Shown here: piece by piece, positions 38,413 to 48,065 of the stretch
How the letters are laid out: each line of letters starts with the position of its first letter
Position numbering within the stretch: the stretch's first letter is position 1
Translations under genes and position numbers: made by a program
DNA from: an uncultured Clostridia bacterium
GTDB lineage: Bacteria; Bacillota; Clostridia; Christensenellales; Borkfalkiaceae
Assembly (NCBI GenBank): GCA_947595585.1
Contig: CANQET010000006.1
Location: forward strand, 1 to 64,000
Length of the DNA stretch: 64,000 nucleotides
Reading direction: 5' to 3'
Notes under the pieces: model-generated
Told to the model about the DNA's origin: nothing
What the model saw: only the letters and a program-made list of their open reading frames with translations
The model's database searches: none

Positions 38413-39723
38413 TTACTGTTTTTTGAGCAGTTTCGGGCGCTTGGGCTTCCCCGGTTTCTTGCCCTTCTTCTGCGCTTCCTCGGCGGCAAGCGCACGCTCG
38501 CGCTCATCGAATTCACGGTTGTATTCGACGTATTGCGCATCGTTCTTATGTTCCTCTTCGTAGGCCTTGGCGTCCTCCTCCATCGATTGCTTGCTCTCAC
38601 GGAGCTTTTGCAGATCTTCCCGCGAGAAGGATTCGGGGAGTTGATAGAGCTCGACGTCGTCGTCGATGGGCTTGATGGGGCGGGAAGCGAGACGGGAGCG
38701 GCCCTGCGCCACGATGGCACGGCGGTATTCGCGTGCGGCGGCGCTGTCTTCCGTGGGAACGCTGACGGGCTGATCGTTCTTGGGCTTCGTGGGGTCGTAG
38801 AGACCTCTTCCCACGGCAAAGCCGAGGTTGGGGTTGACAAATTTATCGAAGGCCCACTGCGCATAGTCCATCCATACGAGGAGGGCATACGAGAAGCCGA
38901 AAAGCAGCAACACGATGAGCCCGAGCGCCATCAAAAATCCACCGCCGAAGAGGGTGAGGAGCATGGGGATCGCCGCAAGGAGCAGGAAGAAGACGGTCTG
39001 CGGGAAGGTGCCGAAGGACATCACGACGGCGTTGCGGAAGAGCGCCCAAGGCCCCTGCACGTAGTTGATCCCGAGCGCCACCATCCACATGGCGATGACG
39101 AGCGCGAGCGCCACGAAGACGTACCCCACGACTTTCGAGGCGATCATCCAGCCGCGGGCGCCGTAGTCGGCTACCACGAAGAAATCGCCGAGGTTAGCCA
39201 TCGTACGTACCAAGAAGAGGACGATCGTGAAGAAGAGCACGGCCTCGAAGACGTTCCAATAGTTGCGGCGGATGCCGCGGGCGAAGTCGTTGGCGACGAA
39301 GATGCCCTCCGTCCAGATGAGATTGCGGATGATGTAGGCGCCGCCTGCGATGCCGACCGCCGCGATCGCGCCTGCGGGAATGAAGAGGGCGAAGAAAAGC
39401 AGGTCGGTATAGAGCATCATGAGCTGCGCAGAGCCCACGATCGAGGGTACGGCGGGATAGCCCACGCCGAGCCCGGCGCCGAAGAGGCCCGTCGCCCCCT
39501 GCCCTACGACTTGCATCCACCGCCAGAAGATGAGGAAGATGAGGGGTAAAAACGTGAGGAGCATCAGGAGATTGACGAGCATCAATTTCCCGAACCGCCC
39601 CTTCAGAATATCCCAAAACAGCCCCCAACGGCTTGTGGGGAGGGTCTTGCGCGCATAGTCTTCATCGCGCTCCTTCCCTTCGAGCCAACGGGCTACGAGA
39701 CCTTTGTGTTCTTTTTCTGCCAT
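38413..39723 (-). CDS. hypothetical polytopic membrane protein with charged C-terminal tail
   Basis: MAEKEHKGLVARWLEGKERDEDYARKTLPTSRWGLFWDILKGRF; several TM segments. Confidence 0.75.
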   Translation of the reverse strand: MAEKEHKGLVARWLEGKERDEDYARKTLPTSRWGLFWDILKGRFGKLMLVNLLMLLTFLPLIFLIFWRWMQVVGQGATGLFGAGLGVGYPAVPSIVGSAQLMMLYTDLLFFALFIPAGAIAAVGIAGGAYIIRNLIWTEGIFVANDFARGIRRNYWNVFEAVLFFTIVLFLVRTMANLGDFFVVADYGARGWMIASKVVGYVFVALALVIAMWMVALGINYVQGPWALFRNAVVMSFGTFPQTVFFLLLAAIPMLLTLFGGGFLMALGLIVLLLFGFSYALLVWMDYAQWAFDKFVNPNLGFAVGRGLYDPTKPKNDQPVSVPTEDSAAAREYRRAIVAQGRSRLASRPIKPIDDDVELYQLPESFSREDLQKLRESKQSMEEDAKAYEEEHKNDAQYVEYNREFDERERALAAEEAQKKGKKPGKPKRPKLLKKQ

Positions 39724-39827
39724 AATTTGCTCCGCAAAAAGGATGAGATCCAAGCGGCAACGCGCGCCGCTCAAGTTATATTGTAACACAATCGGGGAAA
39801 TATTTCAATGAAAATCGGGCAAATTCC

Positions 39828-39856
39828 TTGATTTTTCACGGTCCGTATGATAAAAT
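39828..39856 (+). promoter_or_regulatory. Promoter of asd operon
   Basis: TTGATT (39828-39833), 17 nt, TAAAAT (39851-39856). Confidence 0.55.
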
Positions 39857-39875
39857 TATTTTTACGGAGCGACCG

Positions 39876-39900
39876 AGGGCGGATACCGCCCTGTTTTTTT
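39876..39900 (+). terminator. Leader terminator/attenuator upstream of asd
   Basis: AGGGCGG-ata-CCGCCCT-GTTTTTTT immediately before GGAG-ATG. Confidence 0.6.
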
Positions 39901-39909
39901 GGAGAAAGC

Positions 39910-40989
39910 ATGGAAAAAAAGTTCAGAGCAGGGATCTTAGGTGCAACGGGCATGGTGGGGCAGCGATTTGTGCGTCTTCTCGAAGATCACCCCCTCTTTG
40001 CGCCCGTAAAGCTCCTTGCAAGCGCACGGAGCGCGGGGAAAAAGTATGGCGATCTCATGCAAGAGCGAGCATTTTCCGACCCCATTCCCGCATTTGCACG
40101 CGATATGACGGTCTTCGACGCACAGGATCTTTCCGCGCTCGAGGGGCTCGACGTCGTATTTTCGGCCGTCAATCTTCCCAAGGAAGAGACGCGGTCGCTC
40201 GAAGAGAAGTATGCGCGGGCGGGCATTGCCGTCATCTCCAACAACTCGGCACACCGCTTCACCCCCGATGTGCCCATGGTCATCCCCGAAGTCAACCCCG
40301 AGCATCTCGAGGTCATCCCCTACCAACGGGAGCGCCTCGGGACCGAGACGGGGTTCATCGCCGTGAAGAGCAACTGCTCGCTGCAATCCTATGTCCCCCT
40401 TCTGCATCCCCTGCGGAAGTTCGGGATCCGCGAAGTGGCCGTATGCACCTATCAGGCGATCTCGGGAGCGGGCAAGACGTTCCGCACGATGCCCGAAATT
40501 ATCGATAACATCCTCCCCTATATCGGGGGAGAAGAGGAGAAGAGCGAACAGGAGCCCCGCAAGATCTGGGGCAATCTTTCGGGGGGGAAGATCGTCCCCT
40601 CGGAAGGGCCGAAGATCACGGCGCAGTGCCTTCGGGTGCCCGTATCCGACGGCCACACGGCGGCCGTATTCGTCTCCTTTGAGAAAAAGCCTGCAAGGGA
40701 GGAGATCCTCGAGGCGTGGAAGACCTTCCGCGGGGCGCCGCAGGAGCTTTCCCTTCCCTCTGCGCCCAAGCAATTTTTGCATTACCTCGAGGAGGACGAC
40801 CGACCGCAGCCCAAGCTCGACCGCATGACGGAGGGCGGCATGGCGGTGACGGCGGGCAGACTTCGCGAAGACAACGTGTTCGATTGGAAGTTCATCGGCT
40901 GTTCCCACAATACCCTGCGCGGGGCGGCCGGCGGGGCGGTGCTCCTTGCCGAGCTGTGCGCGGCCAAGGGATATCTCGTTCGAAAATAG
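39910..40989 (+). CDS. asd: aspartate-semialdehyde dehydrogenase
   Basis: KFRAGILGATGMVGQRFVRLLEDHP, SNNSAHRF, KSNCSLQ, YQAISGAGK. Confidence 0.95.
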   Translation: MEKKFRAGILGATGMVGQRFVRLLEDHPLFAPVKLLASARSAGKKYGDLMQERAFSDPIPAFARDMTVFDAQDLSALEGLDVVFSAVNLPKEETRSLEEKYARAGIAVISNNSAHRFTPDVPMVIPEVNPEHLEVIPYQRERLGTETGFIAVKSNCSLQSYVPLLHPLRKFGIREVAVCTYQAISGAGKTFRTMPEIIDNILPYIGGEEEKSEQEPRKIWGNLSGGKIVPSEGPKITAQCLRVPVSDGHTAAVFVSFEKKPAREEILEAWKTFRGAPQELSLPSAPKQFLHYLEEDDRPQPKLDRMTEGGMAVTAGRLREDNVFDWKFIGCSHNTLRGAAGGAVLLAELCAAKGYLVRK

Positions 40990-41018
40990 CACATGGGGTG
41001 CGAAAACGGAGGTCTCAT

Positions 41019-41906
41019 ATGAAATTTTTGCACGGAAGCGCCACGGCGCTCATCACGCCCTTTACGCAAGACGGCGTAAATTTTGCGGCGCTTGAAAAGA
41101 TCCTGTTCTATCAGATGCAGGGCGGCACGGATGCCGTCGTCATCCTCGGGACGACGGGCGAGCCCGCCACCATGACGGAGGCAGAAAAGGAGGAAGTCAT
41201 CCGCTTCTGCGTCGAAAAGGTCGCGGGGCACATGCGGGTCGTCGTCGGCACGGGCAGCAATTGCACGCAGCATGCTGTAGAGGCGACGCGCCTTGCCGAG
41301 CGGCTCGGGGCAGACGGCGTGCTTGCCGTAACCCCATACTACAATAAATGCACGCAGGAGGGCATCGTCCGCTACTATACGGCGGTGTGCGCGGCGACTT
41401 CGCTTCCCGTGATCGCATACAACGTCCCCCCGCGGACGGGCGTGAACATCCTTCCCGCGACCGCCCAAAGGATCGCGGAGATCTCCAACCTCGCGGGCAT
41501 CAAGGAGGCGAGCGGGAACATGGCGCAGGTGCTCGAGACCATGCGCCTTTGCCGCGGCGGGTGCGATATCTATTCGGGCGAGGACGCCCTGAACCTTCCC
41601 ATTCTGCTCTCGGGCGGGGAGGCGGTCATCTCCGTCGTCTCCAATCTCGCCCCGCGGCAGGTGAAAGCGCTCACGGAGTACGCGCTCTCGGGCGATCTTC
41701 CCGCGGCGCGGAAGGCTTCGGAGGCCCTCCTTCCCCTCGCTTCGGCGTGCTTTGCTGAAGTCAACCCCATCCCCGTAAAATACGGCATGAACCTTCTCGG
41801 ATTTGCGGCGGGGCTCCCCCGCGAACCGCTCACCGAGCTCTCTTTTGCATATAGGCCCCACCTCGTTTCCGCGATGCAAGCCATAGGGCTGGAGGTGAAA
41901 GCATGA
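41019..41906 (+). CDS. dapA: 4-hydroxy-tetrahydrodipicolinate synthase
   Basis: MKFLHGSATALITPFTQDGVNFAALEKI, LGTTGEPATMTEAEK, YYNKCTQEGIVRYYTAV, AGIKEASGN. Confidence 0.95.
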   Translation: MKFLHGSATALITPFTQDGVNFAALEKILFYQMQGGTDAVVILGTTGEPATMTEAEKEEVIRFCVEKVAGHMRVVVGTGSNCTQHAVEATRLAERLGADGVLAVTPYYNKCTQEGIVRYYTAVCAATSLPVIAYNVPPRTGVNILPATAQRIAEISNLAGIKEASGNMAQVLETMRLCRGGCDIYSGEDALNLPILLSGGEAVISVVSNLAPRQVKALTEYALSGDLPAARKASEALLPLASACFAEVNPIPVKYGMNLLGFAAGLPREPLTELSFAYRPHLVSAMQAIGLEVKA

Positions 41907-42655
41907 AGATCCTCCTCGTCGGCGCCTGCGGCAGGATGGGGCGGGAAGTGAGCGCGCTTGCGCCTTCCCGCGGGCATGAAGTGGTGTGCGGCGTAGACCT
42001 CTCCCCCGCTCAAATGCCCTACCCCGTATACACTTCTTTTGGTGAGATCCGTGAAAATTTCGACGTCATCATCGACTTCTCCTCGGCGGCGGGGCTTCCC
42101 CTCGTCCTCGGCTATGCGAAGGAAAAGCGGCTCCCCCTTCTTCTCGCTGCGACGGGTTACGGCGAGGAAGACCGCGCGCGCATCGAAGCCGCGGCGAAGA
42201 CGATCCCCGTCTTCCAGACGGGCAACCTCTCCCTCGGCATCAACCTTCTGCAGTCGCTCGTAAGACGGGCGGCCGCCGTGCTCGGCGAGGAATTCGATAT
42301 CGAGATCGTCGAACGGCATCATAACCAAAAGAAAGACGCCCCCTCCGGCACCGCGCTCATGCTTGCAAAGAGCGCCGAAGAGGGCTCGGGCGGCAAAAAG
42401 AAATTGGTCTTTGGGCGGGAAGGCAGGCTCTGCCCGCGCGAACAGGGCGAGATCGGCCTCCATGCCGTGCGCGGCGGAAATATCGTCGGCGAGCACGAGG
42501 TGATGTTCGCGGGCGAGGATGAGATCGTCACCCTCTCCCACTCCGCACGCAGCAGAAAGGTGTTCGCCGCGGGCGCTTTGAAGGCCGCAAGTTGGCTGAT
42601 CGCAAAACCTGCGGGGAAGTATTCGATGGACGACCTGCTCGAGGAGCTTTTCTGA
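41903..42655 (+). CDS. dapB: 4-hydroxy-tetrahydrodipicolinate reductase
   Basis: MKILLVGACGRMGREV, IDFSSAAG, ERHHNQKKDAPSGTA, GEHEVMFAG. Confidence 0.95.
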   Translation: MKILLVGACGRMGREVSALAPSRGHEVVCGVDLSPAQMPYPVYTSFGEIRENFDVIIDFSSAAGLPLVLGYAKEKRLPLLLAATGYGEEDRARIEAAAKTIPVFQTGNLSLGINLLQSLVRRAAAVLGEEFDIEIVERHHNQKKDAPSGTALMLAKSAEEGSGGKKKLVFGREGRLCPREQGEIGLHAVRGGNIVGEHEVMFAGEDEIVTLSHSARSRKVFAAGALKAASWLIAKPAGKYSMDDLLEELF

Positions 42656-42706
42656 AGTCCCTTTGCGGTGACAGAAATTTTTTTCCGAAAATCCGCGCAT
42701 TATCGC

Positions 42707-42735
42707 TTGACGAAATTCTTCTTTTCCTCTATACT
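42707..42735 (+). promoter_or_regulatory. tRNA promoter
   Basis: TTGACG (42707-42712), 17 nt, TATACT (42730-42735). Confidence 0.7.
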
Positions 42736-42764
42736 GTTAAGGTGTCCGCAAAGCGGCGGCCCAC

Positions 42765-42840
<76 letters not shown>

Positions 42841-42876
42841 AAAAAGAGACGCTTTCAAAAGCGTCTCTTTTTTTTC
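42841..42876. terminator. Bidirectional terminator after tRNA-Thr
   Basis: aaaaaGAGACGCTTTcaAAAGCGTCTCtttttttt. Confidence 0.85.
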
Positions 42877-42884
42877 TGTAAATT

Positions 42885-44195
42885 TTACTTCCGCAAGAGG
42901 ATGCAGGAAGAAAACGGCGGAAGACGGATCTCGTTGAGACTGCACACTTCCCCCGTGAGAAGATCTACCCCCTCCCCCGCTTCGGCGCACATGACGGGTT
43001 CGCCGTCCGAGATGTTGATCGCAACGACGATCTCCTCGTTTCCGAAGGTCCGAAGAAAGGAAAAGTACTTATTGGAGAGCGTCGCCTTGCGGTAGCTCCC
43101 GTAGTGCAGGGCGGGATGCGCGGCCTTGATCGCGGCAAGCATACGGATGTGGGCATAGAGGTCCTCGGCGCGGCGGGGGATCTCGTCGATGCACGGGCGG
43201 AGGCGGTAGTCCCCATCGGACTTATCCCCCTCCGCGGCGTATTCGGAGCCGTAATAAATACAGGGGATCCCCGGTATCGTGAAGAGGAGCGTGTAGAGAT
43301 TTTTGAGGTTGCGCCGCTCTTTGAGCGCCGTCGCGGCGCGGATCACATCGTGGTTATCGACGAAGTTGAAGAGGTGCTTCCCCGTGCAGAGCGCCCAAGG
43401 AAGATCGGCAAAGAGCCGCGTGAGGGAATGCTCGATCTCGAAGAGATTTTCGGAGTTGAAGGCCGAGATCATGCCCTTGAAACACTCGTAATTCGTCGCC
43501 GAATCCAGCCGCTCGGGGACAATGTTCTGCACGAAATTCTGCAGGTGGATGACTTCGCCCATGAGGAAGAAGTCCCTCTTTTCTTGCCCTGCGGTGCGGC
43601 GGATCATCTCCATGAACCACGGCGGGAGCAGGTAGCCCACGTCGAGGCGGAGCCCATCGATATCGAATTCACGGATCCAGAAACGCACGGCGTCCATGAG
43701 GTAATTCTGCACTTCGGGGTGCTCGAGGCGGAGCTTCACGAGCTCGGCATGGCCCTCCCAATCGGCATAGGAGAGGCCGTCGTTGTAGCGATCGTTGCCC
43801 CCGAAGTCGATGTAGAACCAAAAGCGCTTCTCCGTCCCCTCGCGGCGCGCAAGGACCTCCTGAAACGGGGCAAATTTGCGACCTGTGTGATGAAAAACAC
43901 CGTCGAGGACGACGCGGATCCCCGCCTGATGGAAGGAAGATATGAGGCGCTTTAAGTCTGCATTGGTGCCGAGACGGCGGTCGACGGTGAAGGGATCCAC
44001 CGTATCGTAGCCGTGGCGTTCGCTCTCGAAGAGCGGATTCAAGAGGACGGCGCCGACGCCGAGATCTTTGAGCCGCCCGATCTCCCGTTCGATCTTTGCA
44101 AGGCGGTGGCGGATCTCGCCGAAGTCGTTTTCCCGCTCCGCACCGCAGAACCCGAGCGGGTAGATCTGATAAAACGTGCATTCATCGAACCACAT
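42885..44195 (-). CDS. alpha-amylase family glycosyl hydrolase (GH13)
   Basis: GVGAVLLNPLFESERHGYDTVDPFTVDRRLGTNADLKRLI, DGLRLDVGY, FVDNHDVIRAAT. Confidence 0.92.
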   Translation of the reverse strand: MWFDECTFYQIYPLGFCGAERENDFGEIRHRLAKIEREIGRLKDLGVGAVLLNPLFESERHGYDTVDPFTVDRRLGTNADLKRLISSFHQAGIRVVLDGVFHHTGRKFAPFQEVLARREGTEKRFWFYIDFGGNDRYNDGLSYADWEGHAELVKLRLEHPEVQNYLMDAVRFWIREFDIDGLRLDVGYLLPPWFMEMIRRTAGQEKRDFFLMGEVIHLQNFVQNIVPERLDSATNYECFKGMISAFNSENLFEIEHSLTRLFADLPWALCTGKHLFNFVDNHDVIRAATALKERRNLKNLYTLLFTIPGIPCIYYGSEYAAEGDKSDGDYRLRPCIDEIPRRAEDLYAHIRMLAAIKAAHPALHYGSYRKATLSNKYFSFLRTFGNEEIVVAINISDGEPVMCAEAGEGVDLLTGEVCSLNEIRLPPFSSCILLRK

Positions 44196-46503
44196 TGCTC
44201 TCTCCCCTGCAGGCAGCGCTCATTCGTACGGCCGAGAGGACTTCTTCGGCATTTTGCTGAAGCTCACCGAGCGTGAGGCCCTCCCTCTGTTTGCGCGAAC
44301 GAAGTACACCGCCGTGCTGCATTTTCTTGCCGAGGAAGCCGCCGCCCGGCATGAGGACATTCACGCCCGCACGGATCCTATAGGCATTGTTTTTGATATG
44401 TTTGAACTCGGGGCTCGCCGCCTTCTGCATATACCAATCGGTGACGACGCAGCCCTCGAACTTCCATTCCCCGCGGAGCACCCCCCGCACGAGGCGGTAG
44501 TTGTAGTGCGCGTAGACGCCGTTGACTTTGTTATACGACGTCATCAAAAAGTGCGGATGACTCTCCTTGACGCAGATCTCGAAACCGTATAAATACAGCT
44601 CGCGGAGGGCACGTTCGGAGAGGACGCTATCGCACTTGTTGCGGCGGAACTCGCGGTTGTTGCAGGCGAAGTGCTTGGGGCAGGCCGAGGCGCCGACGCT
44701 CTGCACGCCCCGCACGGCCGCCGCGGCGATCTTGCCCGAGAGGAGCGGATCTTCCGAATAATACTCGAAATTTCTGCCGCACAAGGGGTCCCTATGCAGA
44801 TTTAACGCGGGTGCGAGCAAGACGTGCGCCCCAAGCTCCGCCATTTCCCTTCCCACGGCGGCGTAGACTTCTTCGACGAGATCTTCATCGAACGTTGCGG
44901 CGAGGAGCGTCGCGATGGGAAGAAGCGATGCCCCCGCGAAGAGACGGATCCCCGAGGGGCCGTCGACCATCGTCACGGGAGGGACGCCGAGCGCTTGCAG
45001 CTCCTTTGTCACCCCGCCCATGACGCCCGCATTGCCGCGGGGCCCGAGCGGCGAATCCATCTTGAGCGCCCCGCGGGAGAGCGCTTCGAGCGCCTGTTCC
45101 GAGAGCCCCGCGACAAAGCGCGAAAGCGGGACCTCCCCCGTCTGCACCTTCTCGAAGGGGACGGGCGGCTGTTTGGGATAGGCCGCGGGAAGCGCTTCGA
45201 GGATGCGCGGGCGAAGGTCGCAGGAGAGGATATCGCTGCAGGCCTCGACGACCTGATCCGTATCGGCCGTAAACTTCCCCGCGGACGGGGCGCTTCGGAC
45301 GTCGAATCCCGCAAAGATCTCATACTCCCCCGCCATGCGCACAAAGGCGTGCTGTGCCTCGGAATAGACGCAAAATGCACGGATGGGGACGGAAATCTCG
45401 CCGCGCTCCTCTTCGCCCGGGGAAATTTCCGCCGTCTTACGGAAGGCGACGAGCTCCCTTGCGGGTACGCCGCACGCACAGGGCGGCTTGCGGACGTAGA
45501 CCTCGACGACCGTCCTTCCCGCACGCGCACCCGTGTTGCGGACGCGGTATGTGAGCACGCCGTCAGCATAGTCCGCCTTGATGCAGAACTCGGTATACCC
45601 CAGCCCGTAGCCGAAGGGATAGACGACCTTTTCGGGCGCATTCGTCTCAAAAGCCCGGTAGCCTATGTAGATATCTTCGCGGTAGCGGACGGTATCGGGG
45701 TCGAAAAAGTTGTCGCACGTGGGGTAATCACGATAGGTCTTTGCGATCGTATCGGGGAGCCTTCCGCGGGGCTCGCGTCTTCCGAGGAGAAGGTCCGTAC
45801 AGGCATTGCCTGCCTCCATCCCCCCTTGGTAGAGCATGAGAAGGGCGTTGGGGCGATCGTCTGCGAAGAGCGAAAAGTCGATGAGCCCGCCCGTGTTGAG
45901 CAGTACGGCAACGCGGGCAAATTTGCGTTTGAGGGCGGCATAGAGCGATCTTTCGGCTTCGGTGAGAAGAAAACTGCCCGCGGAAAGTTCGCTGTCCATA
46001 TCCTCGCCCGCCGCCCGTCCGAAGACGACGACGGCGGTATCCGTCTCGGCGGCCGCCGCCACGAGAAGCGCTTCGGGGCATGCGGGTTCGGGGTATGAAA
46101 AGGCCCAATTCCCCCATCCGCCCCGCTTCACCGCGTGTTCCTTTTCGTAGGCGCGATAGAAGTCGGAGACGCAAGAAACGATGGGGGCCCCCGCCCGTTC
46201 CAAGCCCTCGAGGATGCTGACGGTATACGGGCAAGAGACATCCCCGCCCGAGCCGTAGCCCGAATAGAAGGTATCGATCTGCGTCCTTCCGAACAGGGCG
46301 AATTTCCCATGAAGGGGAAGCGTCCCGTCGTTTTCGAGCAAGACGGCGCCCTCGCAGGCCGTACGGCGGAGAAGTTCGGCCGTCGCCTCGTCAACTTTTC
46401 CGCTGCGGCGGGCATTCTCCCGCTGTGCGATGGGGCCGTTTTTCAGGCGAAAATAGATCCCTGCGGCGAATCCTTTGAGCCGCTGTGCAAGCGATCTCGG
46501 CAT
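44182..46503 (-). CDS. beta-glucosidase-like glycoside hydrolase, GH3, with reversed domain order
   Basis: C-terminal-type GH3 domain precedes the (beta/alpha)8-type domain (GREMAELGAHVLLAPALNLHRDPLCGRNFEYYSEDP, GCVVTDWY). Confidence 0.9.
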   Translation of the reverse strand: MPRSLAQRLKGFAAGIYFRLKNGPIAQRENARRSGKVDEATAELLRRTACEGAVLLENDGTLPLHGKFALFGRTQIDTFYSGYGSGGDVSCPYTVSILEGLERAGAPIVSCVSDFYRAYEKEHAVKRGGWGNWAFSYPEPACPEALLVAAAAETDTAVVVFGRAAGEDMDSELSAGSFLLTEAERSLYAALKRKFARVAVLLNTGGLIDFSLFADDRPNALLMLYQGGMEAGNACTDLLLGRREPRGRLPDTIAKTYRDYPTCDNFFDPDTVRYREDIYIGYRAFETNAPEKVVYPFGYGLGYTEFCIKADYADGVLTYRVRNTGARAGRTVVEVYVRKPPCACGVPARELVAFRKTAEISPGEEERGEISVPIRAFCVYSEAQHAFVRMAGEYEIFAGFDVRSAPSAGKFTADTDQVVEACSDILSCDLRPRILEALPAAYPKQPPVPFEKVQTGEVPLSRFVAGLSEQALEALSRGALKMDSPLGPRGNAGVMGGVTKELQALGVPPVTMVDGPSGIRLFAGASLLPIATLLAATFDEDLVEEVYAAVGREMAELGAHVLLAPALNLHRDPLCGRNFEYYSEDPLLSGKIAAAAVRGVQSVGASACPKHFACNNREFRRNKCDSVLSERALRELYLYGFEICVKESHPHFLMTSYNKVNGVYAHYNYRLVRGVLRGEWKFEGCVVTDWYMQKAASPEFKHIKNNAYRIRAGVNVLMPGGGFLGKKMQHGGVLRSRKQREGLTLGELQQNAEEVLSAVRMSAACRGESNVVR

Positions 46504-46572
46504 AATTCCCTCCTCGGCTTTATCATAGCACAAGCGCGGCGGACTGTCAAGGATGAAATCGCATGAGAATGG

Positions 46573-46601
46573 TTGCATTCCGCAAAAAAATCATGTATAA
46601 T
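46573..46601 (+). promoter_or_regulatory. Promoter of the M18 aminopeptidase gene
   Basis: TTGCAT-17-TATAAT. Confidence 0.6.
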
Positions 46602-46623
46602 AAGAAAAAAACGAGGTACGCTT

Positions 46624-47862
46624 ATGCAGACGCTCATTCCCTTTTTGAAGTCGTATACCGCCTTCCACGCCGTGGAAAACTGTGCCGCTCTCCTGCGGGA
46701 TGCGGGCTTTTCCGAGCTCGAAGAGAGCAAGCCTTGGCAGCTCGAAGACGGGAAGGCCTATTTCGTCGTGCGCGGCGGGAGCAGTATCATCGCCTTCCGC
46801 TATGCGGCGGGCGGGGCCTTCCGCATCATCGCCACGCATACCGATTCCCCCTGCTTCAAGCTCAAGGCGAACTGCGTGCTCGCGGATGAGCGCTATACCC
46901 GTCTCAATGCGGAGCCCTACGGCGGAGGACTGTGGTATACCTTCTTCGACCGTCCGCTCGCGATCGCGGGGCGGAAGATCCGCGCGGCGGAGGGCGTACT
47001 CCGAGAAGAATTATATACGTCCCCCTACTTCGTGACCATTCCCTCGCTTGCCATCCACATGGCGCGGGAGGCGAACGACGGCTTTGCGCCCAATCTCCAG
47101 ACCGAGCTTCCCCTCGCCGCGATCGGAAAACGGGAGCTTGCGGAGCTCTTCGACGGCGCCGCACAGGATCTCTTCCTCGCGCCTGCGACCGAACCTTACT
47201 TCCTCGGAGAACAGGGCGAGCTGCTCTCCTCGCCCCGCCTCGATAACCTCACGGGCGTCTGCGCCTCGATGTGTGCCCTCAAAGAATGCGAAACGGGAAG
47301 CGAAACGTTGATCGCGGCCGCTTTCGATAGCGAAGAGATCGGGAGCCGCACACGGCAGGGCGCCGCGAGCGACTTCTTGGAGAGCGTGCTCCTTCGGATC
47401 GCAGCGGCGGAGAACATCGGCGATGCGGGCTATGCCCGGCGCATTGCGGGGAGCTTCCTCGTCTCCCTCGACAACGCGCATGCCCTGCATCCCAATCACC
47501 CCGAGAAGTGCGATCTCACCAACAAACCCGTGCTCGGAGGCGGCATTGCCGTGAAGGGCCATGCGGGCGGGGCGTATACGACGGACGCCCTCTCCTTTGC
47601 CGTGATCGGGGAGATCTTCCGCCGTGCGGATGTAAAATACCAGACCTTCTACAACCGTTCGGATATGCGCAGCGGCTCGACGCTCGGCGCCATTTCTCTC
47701 GGCAAGGTGAGTATGCCCGCCGTCGACCTCGGCATCGCTCAGCTCGCCATGCACTCCGCCGTGGAGACGATGGCCGTCTCCGATTACGAAGAACTCGTGC
47801 GCGGATGCGCTGCCTTCTTCGCCGCCAGCTTCACCCTAGGAAGAGAAGTGCGGTTTGCGTGA
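46624..47862 (+). CDS. M18 family aminopeptidase
   Basis: RIIATHTDSPCFKLKAN, SPRLDNLTGV, AAFDSEEIGSRTRQGA, DNAHALHPNHPEK. Confidence 0.94.
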   Translation: MQTLIPFLKSYTAFHAVENCAALLRDAGFSELEESKPWQLEDGKAYFVVRGGSSIIAFRYAAGGAFRIIATHTDSPCFKLKANCVLADERYTRLNAEPYGGGLWYTFFDRPLAIAGRKIRAAEGVLREELYTSPYFVTIPSLAIHMAREANDGFAPNLQTELPLAAIGKRELAELFDGAAQDLFLAPATEPYFLGEQGELLSSPRLDNLTGVCASMCALKECETGSETLIAAAFDSEEIGSRTRQGAASDFLESVLLRIAAAENIGDAGYARRIAGSFLVSLDNAHALHPNHPEKCDLTNKPVLGGGIAVKGHAGGAYTTDALSFAVIGEIFRRADVKYQTFYNRSDMRSGSTLGAISLGKVSMPAVDLGIAQLAMHSAVETMAVSDYEELVRGCAAFFAASFTLGREVRFA

Positions 47863-47954
47863 GGATCCGGGAATGAAAAAATTACACGTGTCCGTCCGCA
47901 GCTGCGGACGGGCACGTTCGGTATGACGTGATTTGGGATGAGATCCCTCCTCCC

Positions 47955-48062
47955 TATCGGTCGTCGGGATGACGTCGGGGCGGTCGTCGGGATGACGCCG
48001 GGGCAGTCGTCGGGATGACGTCGGGCGGTGTCGGGTGACGTCGGGCGGTGTCGGGTGACGGG
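47955..48062. repeat. Tandem repeats: about 23-bp units then 20-bp units
   Basis: ggtcgtcgggatgacgtcggggc x3 (degenerate), gtgtcgggtgacgtcgggcg x2. Confidence 0.8.
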
Positions 48063-48065
48063 GGC

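Noticed and set aside
38413-39723. Possible secretion or defence-associated membrane protein
   Set aside because: Only generic transmembrane segments and a charged tail are visible; no motif supports a functional claim.
39828-39910. Lysine riboswitch upstream of asd
   Set aside because: The space between promoter and start codon is only about 50 nt, far too short for that aptamer, and the sequence shows only one small hairpin.
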